Below, one piece after another: positions 37,428-47,830 of a DNA stretch of 64,000 nt. Source of the DNA: Lepus europaeus (taxonomy: Eukaryota; Chordata; Mammalia; Lagomorpha; Leporidae); NCBI RefSeq assembly GCF_033115175.1, contig NC_084827.1, forward strand, positions 175,833,401 to 175,897,400. Direction: 5' to 3'. How positions within the stretch are numbered: position 1 is the stretch's first letter; each line of letters begins with the position of its first letter. The position numbers were made by a program, and so were the translations under genes. The notes beneath the pieces were generated by a model. That model searched no databases and was not told the DNA's origin. It saw only the letters and a program-made list of their open reading frames with translations.

Positions 37428-38158
37428 GACAGTAAAGTTTTGACCATGATGCTCGTCGTGGAGAAGCAGTGGCATAGGTTGTTATTCTGACAACTCCCCC
37501 ATCCCTTGTGTTCTGGCATATGAAGTGAGTCTTGCTGATTTACCAGGAGGTGAGAATAAATAAGAGCTGGGTTTGAAGAGTTTTGTGTTGTCTTGTGGTC
37601 TTCAATCCTGTATAAGTAAAGTAGGTAGCTCTCAGAATTACACATGAATGGCCCTCTGTTCCCACCTTGATTCTTTTTCACTTCTTAATTTAGAACGCAG
37701 CCTCTGTGTCTGGCAGGGCAAACAAACCTCTGGACAGATCAGCCCTAATACATTTGTCAGCCACAGCCTTGTTAGGTCCAGGTCTAAAGGTTATGGATCC
37801 AAAGGATGGCTCCACGCATTGGTTAATCTCATTGTCTCCCCTCCTTTGTAAATTCCTTGTTTCCTCAATATCAGATGATTCTGTAAAAGAGATTATCTCA
37901 TTTCCTGGCCTCATTAGCTATGTCCTTCCTGTTCAAGCTCTTAACATTGCTTGCATTTCAGACACTTATCTCGTAACATTTCCCTTAATATACGAGATGT
38001 TTAAAAAACAGAAGTCTCTCAATGATGGCAGTGTCCAAAATTGTGAAGTCTGGGGCGGGTGGTACATTTCACTGGCTGCTTGCCAAATTCAGTACATTCT
38101 CTCCAGAATAATAGATTGAGCTCCAGGGTGCAGCAGCGTGGGTAGTGCAGATTGGAAT
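37428..38158. other. Intergenic single-copy sequence with a 137-codon open frame
   Basis: The + frame 37706-38119 overlaps no repeat I can identify. I recognise no domain in it, and it has no supporting promoter or splice context. Probably chance. Confidence 0.3.
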
Positions 38159-38175
38159 TTAAATATTGGGAAGCT

Positions 38176-38527
38176 GGCCAGCGCCGCGGCTCAACAGGCT
38201 AATCCTCCACCTTGCGGTGCCAGCACACCAGGTTCTAGTCCCGGTCGGGGCACCGGATTCTGTCCCGGTTGCCCCTCTTCCAGGCCAGCTCTCTGCTGTC
38301 GCCAGGGAGAGCAGTGGAGGATGGCCCGAGTCTTTGGGCCCTGCACCCCATGGGAGACCAGGAGAAGCACCTGGCTCCTGCCATCGGAATAGCGCGGTGC
38401 GCCGGCCGCAGCACGCTACCGCGGCGGCCATTGGAGGGTGAACCAACGGCAAAAGGAAGACCTTTCTCTCTGTCTCTCTCTCTCTCTCACTGTCCACTCT
38501 GCCTGTCAAAAAAAAAAAAATTAAAAA
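38176..38527 (+). repeat. Young CSINE with perfect 17-bp TSD
   Basis: TSD ttaaatattgggaagct at 38159-38175 and 38528-38544. Confidence 0.95.
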
Positions 38528-38544
38528 TTAAATATTGGGAAGCT

Positions 38545-39696
38545 TAACCGCTGTAAACAGTGCAAACTGTAAAGTAAAACGCCCACTCCATTCGGATGGT
38601 AGTGAGATGCTCTACTTTTCCTGGCTGATCTTTTTTTCTAGAAGATTTCCTAGAGATCAGCCTTGAGAAGTACCCAAGGAGCAGAGAAACCGCGGGTGAA
38701 ATAGAATAGCGCAGAGTGGCAGCCGCACCAGGCGACGTCACCGCGCAGTCCCAGAGCCCAAGGCGAGTAGAATGCTCGGCAGAGAAATGGTGCAGCGGAA
38801 TGGCTTGGTCTTCCAGCGTGGACTGCTGACTTCCCAAAAATACTTGCTTGGCTTCCGTGGCACAGGTTCCTACTGCCCCAGCTCCCCTTCCTTTAACAAA
38901 CGGCACTTACTGGAGCATCACTTAGTGAGTCGGCTTTTTCTCCAGGTAACGTCACCCAGCCCACACCTACCTACAGTCTCCAACTTTGTGCTAAGACGCC
39001 ACATCTTCGCCTTCCCGCTGAGCTGACGCACGTTGCAGCCTCTCGGCATCCTGTGTGCACCTGACACCAAGCACCCTTCCCGCCCCCTCCCTCCTCTGGC
39101 CCTCTGCTTGCCCACGCGTGGAACCGCTGGTTTCACCCGTGACTCACCCATTCTCTACCCCACTACTCTCCACCCCCACCTCAAAGCATCTGGTTATCTC
39201 TCTGCCTTCTGACTTGGCCCAAATCGGTCTTTCTAAGGTGCAAACCATGTAATAGACCCCCGCTTAAAATCTTCCCGTGCTTCCTTGTTGAATAAAACCC
39301 AGCTCTTCAGTGCGTGTTCGAGGCTCTGCAAGGCGTTTGCTGCCGGCTGCAGCCTCTCCCTGGCAGAGGCCCAGGTGTCCTGGCCCCTGGCCTCTGCACA
39401 CGCCACTGACTCCACCACCTGCGCGTCACGAGTGAATCTCCAGGGGCTTCTCCACGCACAGTGAGGCGGCATCCCCACAACCCATCCGTAGGTGAGAACA
39501 TCCCACGTCAGGAATGCCCACCCTCTGCCCGGCCTCCCAGACCTCGGTAGCGACAGCACTGCAGAGCACCGGCACTGATGGTGCCACAGGCGCTGCTCGC
39601 CAGCCCCACACTAGCCCAGGAAAAGATGAACGTTCAAAGTAGGGTTTCTGCTGAATGTACATTGCTTTTACCCCGTTGTAAACTCATAAAATTCTG
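38545..39696. other. Intergenic GC-moderate single-copy sequence
   Basis: No gene recognised. Several short open frames have no recognisable domains. Confidence 0.45.
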
Positions 39697-39988
39697 GGGC
39701 CATCACTGTGGCTTAGTAGCTTAAGCCCCTGCCTGCGGTGTTAACATCCCATGTGGGCACCGGTTCAAGTCCCAGCTACTCCTCTTCCGATCCAGCTCCC
39801 TGCTCGTGGCCTGAGAATGCAGTGGAAGACAGCCCAAGTGGTTGGGTCCCTGCATCCATGTGGAAGACCCAAAGGAAGCTCCTCGCTCCAGCCGCAGTGG
39901 CCATTTGAAGAGTAAACCAGCGGACGGAAGATTTTCTCTCTCTTGAACTCTGTTTTTCAAATAAGTAAATAAATCTTTAAAAAAATCA
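39697..39988 (+). repeat. CSINE
   Basis: Head 'ggggccatcactgtggcttag' to 'caaataagtaaataaatcttt'. Confidence 0.9.
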
Positions 39989-41712
39989 AAAAATTGTAAG
40001 GTGAACCATCCTTTCAGGGACCACTTGTAATGGTTTAGAGCTTAGTTCTAAAAGAAGTCCTCTCTGGTTTCTCCCACCGTGCTGAACCAGGTTCTCTGCT
40101 TTCTAAGGACCCAGTATTTCCCCCTATTATTCTCTCCCCATATTATCTTTTATTGCCTGGTCCACCCCCCCCCCCCCGCATGTTCACCATCGCATGGGGT
40201 CACATAGGCAGCTGTGTTCTTGGGAGACTCCATCTGGGTGCTGCCTGTCTCTTCTCAGTCTCCCTGCAGTGCACATGCTCCCACAGTTGTTTGGTCTCTT
40301 GAAAATGCCCCCTATCCTGTGTATGCACCGGCGAGATGGGTCCTGGGGAATCTATACCTGGCCTGAGAAGTCAGGAAGAATGGGGGGGGTGAAGTTCTTG
40401 TGGCTTTGCCCCCGACACCTCCCCTCCCTTCTTTAAATGAGACAACACTTCTGTTTTCCAGAGAATTCCTTAGCAAATGCTCTTCTGCTGTTTTTAGGAT
40501 CCAGCTTCCTTCTCCACTCTTGTTCTTTCCGGTTAGAGCTGTGGGGGCTGTTCCAAGGCAATGCATACATTGGGAAAATCAAGGACTTTGGCCTCAGACC
40601 CTGATTCTGCCCCCTGGTGCTCTCTGTAATACTGTGGGGATTACAGAATGACTAATTGCATGCTGACCACTAGGAAGAGCCACAGGTGCCACCTCATGGC
40701 TCACCACTGCCCTAAGAAGTGGCTGCAGGTGTGTGGGCACACCCGGTGGCGCCCCAGCAGGCACGCACCCAGGCTGAAGCAGAGAAGGGGCTCGGTCAGT
40801 GTCCGGTTCACCTTTCATGAAGCCGGTCTCTGGTCTCTCAGTTCCCTGGCATTGCTTCAGCTGACCCAGGGGGAGACGTCCCGCCTGGCCTGTGTCCACA
40901 GCCTGCTCCACGCGCCGACGTCAAGGTGGCTCCTCGGGGGCCAGCAGCAGCAGCAGCACCAGCCGCCGGGAGACGGGCATTGGGCCCCAGGCAGTTCCTC
41001 CAGTGTGTGCACACTCAGTGTTTTCCAAAGCAGTGAGTTATTTATGTGTAGTAAGATTGCATCCGGGAGATAATTACCTTTAAAGGTCTTGGGCATGTGC
41101 CGAGCCAAGACTTGGCGAAGAGCTGGACTGGAATCAGCTTTTTTCCCATGGCGAACTTCCCACGACCCGGCGTGAGCAGCCTCTGCCTGGTGCCATCATC
41201 TCCCAGAAGCCCTGACATGAGAGGGTTACGAGCGGCCACGGCTTACCCCAGGGCTGGCTTGGGACAGCAGAACAGGAGCTGGCAGTGAGTCCCGAAGCAA
41301 ACTCCCTGTTCTGGGGGCCGGGTGGGGGGATTCCCTTACACTTCATGGTCACCCCAGTAACTGCTCCTCATCCGGGCCCAGCGCTGTCCTGTGTGAGCGT
41401 GTCGGACCACCCACCTATAAGTAAGCTCCTTATGGGCCAGCCCCAAAGTCTCCGCCTGACAGTTTCAGGTTAAATGCAGTCGTGTGTCGCTAGCAACGCT
41501 GCAGGTTCTGAAAGAGTCATTGTCAGGTGGTTTCCCTGCGAGCGCCAGCCTCCATGGTACGGCCCAGCACACGCCTGGGCCATGCGGCCTCCCACTGGCA
41601 GCAGTAGTGGGGTTCCTATGCGTTGGGGTCGTGATGAACAAAGCAGCACAACATCAAATGAAGCACAAGAGAAAACCATGCAATTAAGAGACAGCACAAG
41701 ATGAACGCAGCT
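39989..41712. other. Intergenic single-copy sequence
   Basis: Contains a C13 run at 40165-40177 and a short CAG repeat at 40943-40960. No gene recognised. Confidence 0.45.
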
Positions 41713-42035
41713 GTGGCCGGCGCTGTAGTACAGTGAGTTAAAGTACTGCAGGCGATACCACCATCCCATATAGGCGCCGGTTCCAGTCCCGGCTGCCCCG
41801 CGTCTGATCCAGCTCCCTGCTAATGCCTCTGGGAAAGCAGTGGGAGATGGCTCAAGTGCTTGGGTCCCTGCCATCCATGTTGGAGACCAAGCAAGATGGA
41901 TCTCCTGGCTCCTGGCTTCAGTCTGGCCCAGCCCTGGGCATTTGGGGGTAGTATACCAACAGATGGAAGATTCTCTCTGTCTCTCTCTGCCTCTTTTCAT
42001 CTGTCACTCTACCTTTCAAATAAAGAGATCTTTTT
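41713..42035 (+). repeat. CSINE
   Basis: Head 'tgtggccggcgctgtagtacag' to 'caaataaagagatctttttt'. Confidence 0.9.
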
Positions 42036-42645
42036 TAAAAAAGATGAGTGAGGCTGTTGCCTGCCTGCGTAACACTCATGGTGATTTTCCTAAGTACAAG
42101 GAATACAGCGTAAGACGGCCAAGTATAGTAACTGTGTCAGCCAGGAGCAGCCGCGTGCAGGAGGCCTGCACGTGCCCGTCTGCCCTGTGTTTCTACCGCT
42201 TGCGGCATCACCACAAACAACGGCCACGAGCCACTTCGTGGGCGGGAGTTGTTCAGCTCCTGACCATCTTATGAGACCACCACACTGTGTGTAGTCCCTC
42301 GCTGACGGAACCGTGCTCATGGGCCGTGAGACGGCCATTGCTTTGGCTCTGGGGAGGCTCGTGGTGCCTTACCCCGGCTGGCTTTTCCCCAGGGCACTAT
42401 GAAGCACCACACTCGTAGGTTTATTCGTTCATTGTCTGATTCACCAATCGGCACGTAAACACCAGTGAGGACAAGGCAGTTGTTGGTGACTGCCGTATTC
42501 CTCGTGCCTCGAGCAGTTCCTGAGTCGTTGCAGGCACTGGGCGAAGATCGTTGGATGGGCAGATGCGTGGGGCACAGTGGCATTATTGCGTTTAGGTCCT
42601 GTGTGCTAGGCATGGGGCCCCTCACTCCCTCTCCCCACCTGACTG
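42036..42645. other. Intergenic single-copy sequence
   Basis: Nothing recognised. Confidence 0.45.
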
Positions 42646-43105
42646 TCATTAAACCTCATAGTTCTACCATAAGTTAAATATTACTGTTTCCATTTTACAG
42701 ATTTAAAAAATGAGACTTGGGACTGACACTATGGCACAGTGGGTTAAACTGCCACTTGCAGTGCCTGCATCCCACATGGGCGCCGGTTCAAGTCCCGGCT
42801 GCTCCACTTCTAATCCAGCTCCCTGCTGATGCTCCTGGGAAAGCAACAGAAGATGGCCTGAGTGCTTGGGCCCCTGCACCCACGTGGGAGACCCAGATGG
42901 AGCTCCCGGCTCCTGGCTTTGGATCGGCCCAGCCATTGCAGCCATTTGGGGAATGAACCAGCAGATGGAAGATTTCTTTCTCTCTGCCTTTCAAATAAAT
43001 AAATAAATCTTAAAGAAAAGAGAGATACTTAGAGATGTTAAGGGTACGTAGATGTCATGGGACTAGAATTCAAACCCTGGTCTAACTACAAAACCTGTCT
43101 TTTGG
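42646..43105 (-). repeat. MIR interrupted by a CSINE
   Basis: The left part includes 'tttccattttacagatttaaaaaatgagac'-type sequence; the right part (43025-43100) includes 'ttcaaaccctggtctaac'. Confidence 0.6.
42716..43018 (+). repeat. CSINE inserted in the MIR
   Basis: 'cttgggactgacactatggc' to 'caaataaataaataaatctt'. Confidence 0.9.
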
Positions 43106-43107
43106 GT

Positions 43108-43446
43108 TTTTTTTTTTTTTTTTTTTTTGACAGGCGGAGTGGACAGTGAGAGAGAGACAGAGAGACAGAGAGAAAGGTCTTCCTTTTGCCGTTGGTTCAC
43201 CCTCCAATGGCCGCCGCGGCTGGTGCACCGCACTGATCCGAAGGCAGGAGCCAGGTGCTTCTGGTCTCCCATGGGGTGCAGGGCCCAAGCACTTGGGCCA
43301 TCCTCCACTGCACTCCCTGGCCACAGCAGAGAGCTGGCCTGGAAGAGGGGTAACCGGGACAGAATCCGGCGCCCCAACCGGGACTAGAACCCGGTGTGCC
43401 GGCGCCGCAAGGCGGAGGATTAGCCTGTTGAGCCATGGCGCCGGCC
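43108..43446 (-). repeat. Young CSINE
   Basis: T20 tract, 'gacaggcggagtggacagtg' to 'ccatggcgccggcc'. Confidence 0.94.
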
Positions 43447-43944
43447 TGGTTTTGCTTATTTCTTAACCACCGTGGCCGTGCTTTGCCAATTTGGAGTCTA
43501 ACCCAAGAATCCAGCCAGATAATTCTGCTACCGAGGGTTCTGAGACCATCACCTGTGCAAAGCTGCTTCCAGAAGAGCTGAATTCCTTGCTATTCAGATG
43601 GGGTGTGCATACAGGACCAACGAGGATCCCAGGACCCCTCCAAGAGCAGACATCAGCAAAGGGGAGGGGCAGAGCTCACCGCCGACAGAGTACGAACACT
43701 CGGGGATGGAACAGCTTCTCAAAGGAGAGCTCCCAGGAACAGGGCGCACCACGTGGCGGCAGCAGGGTGCACCGCCTGCGGCGGCTCCTTGGGCAGGGCT
43801 CTGCACCACGCGTGGCATGCTGAGCCAGGCCTGCGGGCTTCCCCACCTGCAGGTGCTCCTGCACTCACCATGGCAACCGCTGTTCACCACCTGGAAGGAC
43901 TCTGCTTTGTGTAACTCCAGCAGCAGCTCACTTGAATTGAATTA
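43447..43944. other. Intergenic single-copy sequence
   Basis: Several overlapping open frames in different frames and strands reflect GC content. No domain recognised. Confidence 0.45.
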
Positions 43945-44210
43945 ATTAATTTCAAAGGCAAATAGAGAGAGAGCTCCCATCCACTCGCTCACTCCCCAAA
44001 TGCCTGCAGAAGCCAGGAGCCAGAAACTCAGTCTGGGTCTCCATCGTGGGTGGAAGAGACTGGAATGCCTGAGTCGTCGTCTGCTGCTTCATAGCACGTG
44101 CACAAGTAAGAAATGAATTGGGACCCAAGACCAGAGCCAGGACTCGCACTGGGCACTCTGATGTGGCCTGCGTCACCCTCAACCGCTGCACTGAACGGCC
44201 GTCTCCACCC
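43945..44210 (-). repeat. CSINE, old
   Basis: 'cactcgctcactccccaaatg' to 'caaccgctgcactgaac'. Confidence 0.7.
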
Positions 44211-44224
44211 CCGTTTTTGGTTTT

Positions 44225-44455
44225 AAGATTTACTTATTTAGAGCAACAGACAGAGGGAGAAGAGACAGAGCGAGATCTTCTGTCTACTGGTTCAGTCCCC
44301 AAATGGCCACAACAGCCAAGGCTGGGCCAGGCAGAAACCAAGAGCCAGGAATTCCATCCTGGTCTCCCATGTGGGTGGCAGGGCCCAAGCACTTGGGTCA
44401 TCCAGGCACACCATCAAGAAGCTGGGTAGGAAGAATAGCCAGGACCCCCCCCCCC
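44225..44455 (-). repeat. CSINE, head truncated
   Basis: 'aagatttacttatttagagc' to 'gaagctgggtaggaagaatagc'; ends in a C run. Confidence 0.8.
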
Positions 44456-44980
44456 TTTTGGGGACATTTCTTGCTGTCCTTCCTGGAGCCCTGTACTGGG
44501 CACACCACAGAGCCAAGGGGTCACAAGAGCCGGCAAGGACAGTGACCGCGGGAAGCGCCCCAGCCTGAGGCTCAGAGAGATCCGTGTGTATCTGGAGCAA
44601 ACGGTGCCTCTACGTGGCTGCAGCCCTAGCCATGGAGGCCGGTGCACGGCAGCCCAGTCTCCTCCAGGGGGAACCGTGCTCAGTAACCCAGCAACACCTG
44701 AGCTGCAACAAGGGCGGAGTGTGGACAGCCACAGTCCAGGGTCACACAAGGACAGCAGGGTCAGGGAAGCACATGCTGGAGCCAGGAGCCCAGGCTCAGG
44801 AAGAACAATTTCATTTCTCTTTAAATAATTTGATCAGCATACATTTGTAATTCAAGTAATCTTTTTGGGAAAAATGAACAAGTTGTTCGACTTCCTTACA
44901 CTGATTTTGTGGCTTAGAGATTTTTATTTTCAGTGTGGACGAGAAGCAGCTGGGTAGGAGGCGCTGTAGTCTTCAGTGCT
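44456..44980. other. Intergenic single-copy sequence
   Basis: No gene recognised. Confidence 0.45.
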
Positions 44981-44984
44981 TAGG

Positions 44985-45250
44985 GATCGATGTGGTTAAG
45001 CCCCAGCTTCCAACACCTGGCATCCCGTATGAGCACCTGCTGGAGCCCCAGCCGCTCTGCTTCTGATCCAGCTCTCTGCTATGGCCTGGGAAAGCAGCGA
45101 GTGGAAGATGACCCAAGTCCTGGGGCCCCTGCACCCACATGGGAGACCCGGAAAAAGCTCCTGGCTCCTGGCTTCCACCTTGCCCAGCCCGGGCTGTTGC
45201 AGCCATTTGGGGAGTGAACCAGCTGATGGAAGAGTCTCTCTCTTTCTCCC
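44985..45250 (+). repeat. CSINE, tail missing
   Basis: 'ggttaagccccagcttccaac' to 'gagtctctctctttctccc'. Confidence 0.8.
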
Positions 45251-45409
45251 ACCAGGCCAAGCCAAGCCAGCAAACCATGACGCCAGGACACCAGTTCCAG
45301 TTGTGGGGACCTCTCTTTTTGACTCTCCCACTGCCCCCTTTTCCCATAGGCAGCCTGAGTGGCTCCAACCCAGAGGAAGCTGAGTTAAGAGGTGGCTGGT
45401 GAGGGGGTG

Positions 45410-45651
45410 GAGGAGCAGTGCTGTGGCGTAGTAGGTTAAGCCTCCGTGCAGGCGTCTGATATAGGCACCGGCTGCTCCACTTCTGATCCAGCTCTCTGCT
45501 AATGGCCTGGGAAGGCCGTGGAAGATGGTGTAAATCCTTGGGTTCCTGCACCCGCGTGGGAGACCCAGAAGAAGCTCTTGGCTCCTGGCTTCGGATCAGC
45601 TCAGCTTCAGCCGTTGTGGCCATTTGGGGAGTGAACCAGTGAATGGAAGAC

Positions 45652-45682
<31 letters not shown>

Positions 45683-45726
45683 CCTCTGTAAGTCTCAAAT
45701 AAATAAATCTTAAAAAAAAAAAAAAA
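45410..45726 (+). repeat. CSINE
   Basis: 'ggagcagtgctgtggcgtag' to 'aaataaataaatcttaaaaa'; CT tract at 45652-45678. Confidence 0.9.
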
Positions 45727-45869
45727 GTGGACTGGATCGCCTGAGGGCTGGACCTCCAGACCATGACATTCCACGAGCAGTAAGTTCTCTGCTTTGCCCA
45801 AGCCACACACAAACTACCTGGAGTAGAAGTTCTGGTATTTAATACCCAAAGAGCACATCAAGAGGAGCC

Positions 45870-46196
45870 TTGGGGGACCAGCACTGTGACGCAGCAGGTT
45901 ATAGCCCTAGCCTGCAGCACCGGCATCCCATATGGGCGCTGGTTCGAGTCCTGGCTGCTCCACTTCCCATCCAGCTCCCTGCTATGGCCTGGGAAAGCAG
46001 CAGAAGATGGCCCAAGTCCTTGGGCCCCTGCACCTGTGTGGGAGACCTGGAAGCTCCTGGCTCCTGGCTTCATATCAGCACAGCTCCGGCCTTTGTGGTC
46101 ATTTGGAGAGTGAACCAGCAGATGGAAGACCTCTCTCTGGCTCTATCTCTCTCTGTAACTCTTTCAAATAAATAAAAAATAAATCTTAAAAAAGAG
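45870..46196 (+). repeat. CSINE
   Basis: Head 'ggggaccagcactgtgacgcag'. The B-box-like ggttcgagtcc at 45942 is intact. Confidence 0.92.
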
Positions 46197-46204
46197 AGAG
46201 AAAG

Positions 46205-46382
46205 AAAAGAAAGCAGTGGAAGATGGTCTGAGTGCTTGGGCTCTGGGCTCCTGGCTTCAGCCTGGCCCAGCCCTGGATCTTGGAGTGAATCAGAGGATGG
46301 AAGATCTGCCTGCCTCTGTGTCTCTCTCTCCTCTACCCTCTCTCTTTGTAATTCTGACTTACAAATAAATAAATAAATAAAG
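46205..46382 (+). repeat. CSINE, 5' truncated
   Basis: Starts at 'agcagtggaagatggtctg'; tail (aaat)n. Confidence 0.8.
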
Positions 46383-46414
46383 AGGAGCCCCCGGGGCAGG
46401 GGTGTCACAGGCAG

Positions 46415-46700
46415 AGTTGTCTCCCTCCAGAATCCTGTAGTGGAAGCCATAACCCCGCCCCCATGTGGCTCCAGAGAGGGGGCCCTTAAAGAGGTGATTG
46501 ACATAAATGAGGCATCCGGTCTGACTCTTGTCGCTATCAGGAGATTGGAGCAGGGACAGCAGAGACCACAGACCAGGGACAACCGTGTGGGCACCCAGCG
46601 AGAGGGCAGCCACCCGTGAGCCAGCGAGGGGGCCTCTGGAGAAACCACACCTGGGACACCTTGAACTCGGACTGTGAGGCCGCAGAAGTGTGTTGCTTGA
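46415..46700 (+). repeat. Ancient MaLR (MLT1-like) LTR fragment
   Basis: 'gaagccataaccccgccccc' then 'cccttaaagaggtgattgac', 'ataaatgaggc', and a GA-rich 'gagattggagcagggacagc' section, in the order of MLT1-type LTRs. Assignment is from memory of the family consensus. Confidence 0.5.
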
Positions 46701-47324
46701 GACACTCGGTCCGTGGCGCTCTGCTACGGCACGGAGCGAAGACGGGGGCCTCCCAGAAGAAAGGTGGGGTGCCCTGGCAGGGCGGGGGCGTGAAGGGGGT
46801 GAGTCGTGGAGAGGAATCATGGCGGCCGTCCCTGGAGAGATGAGTTTTGCGCCACGGAGGAGGCTTAAGAGACCGCGGTTGTAAGAGGAGTTTTGATTGC
46901 AGCCGACGTGGCTTGGTCGCTGACAGTGACCACGGCGGGGTAGAGTGGAGACCACGCTTCCTGCTGGAGCCTGGCAGTGTCTTGTTCACTAGGGCGGAAG
47001 CGAGGGTGGAGGCACCACGTGCTGATCCAGAACTCTCCCTGTGTTGGTCCCCCGTGCCTCCCCCAACACCGCATCATTAGCTCCCGGGGCTGGACTTGGG
47101 TCCTTCACTTCCCACCCCCTCCACTCCCACGGCCTAGAGCTGCCATCTTGAAAGATGGACGTCCTCTGGCACGCTCACAGCAAGGATGCCACACCTGTTC
47201 GGCTGTCACCACCCCACTCCCGCGCCGGGCTGCGTCACTGACGGCCCAAGTCCACGTGCTTCAGACTTCCTGTGTATCTCCCGGCACGGTCAAGTCAAAG
47301 TGTTTATATGTGGAAATGTGTATA
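46701..47324. other. Intergenic GC-rich sequence
   Basis: No gene recognised. CG dinucleotides are moderately frequent at 46,700-46,960. Confidence 0.4.
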
Positions 47325-47650
47325 TATTTTTAAAAAAGATTTATTTATTTGAAAGGCAGAGTTACAGAGAGGCAGAGGCAGAGAGTGAGCGAGAGGCCTT
47401 CCATCTGCTGGTTCACTCTCCAGATGGCCGCAACAGCCTGAGCTGTGCCAATCCGAAGCCAGGAGCTTCCTCCAGGTCTCCCACCTGCGTGCAGGGGCCC
47501 AAGGACTTGGGCCATCCTCTACTGCTTTCCCAGGCCATTAGCAGAGAGCTGGATTGGAAGTAGAGCAGCCAGGACATGAACCAGCGCCCATATGGGATGC
47601 CGGCACTGCAGGCTGTGGCCTTACCCGCTACAGCACAGCGCTGTCCCCAG
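47325..47650 (-). repeat. CSINE
   Basis: 'aaaaagatttatttatttgaa' to 'cagcacagcgctgtcccc'. Confidence 0.92.
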
Positions 47651-47830
47651 GAGTCAGGAACTCAACCCACGTGTCCCACGTGGGTGGCAGGGGCCCGAGT
47701 GCTTGCGCCATCACCTGCTGCCTCCCGGGGTGCTGCTCAGCAGGACGCTGGCATCAGGAGTGGCGCTCGAACACAAACCCAGGGACCTGGATATGGGGTG
47801 TGGGCTCCAAGTGGTGTCTTGACACCTGCC
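47651..47830 (-). repeat. CSINE, old, tail missing
   Basis: 'gtcccacgtgggtggcagggg' to 'gtggtgtcttgacacctgccc'. Confidence 0.65.

Noticed and set aside
44973..45812. 279-codon minus-strand open frame
   Set aside because: It reads through two CSINEs and the sequence between them; the same peptide fragments recur at many SINEs in the window.
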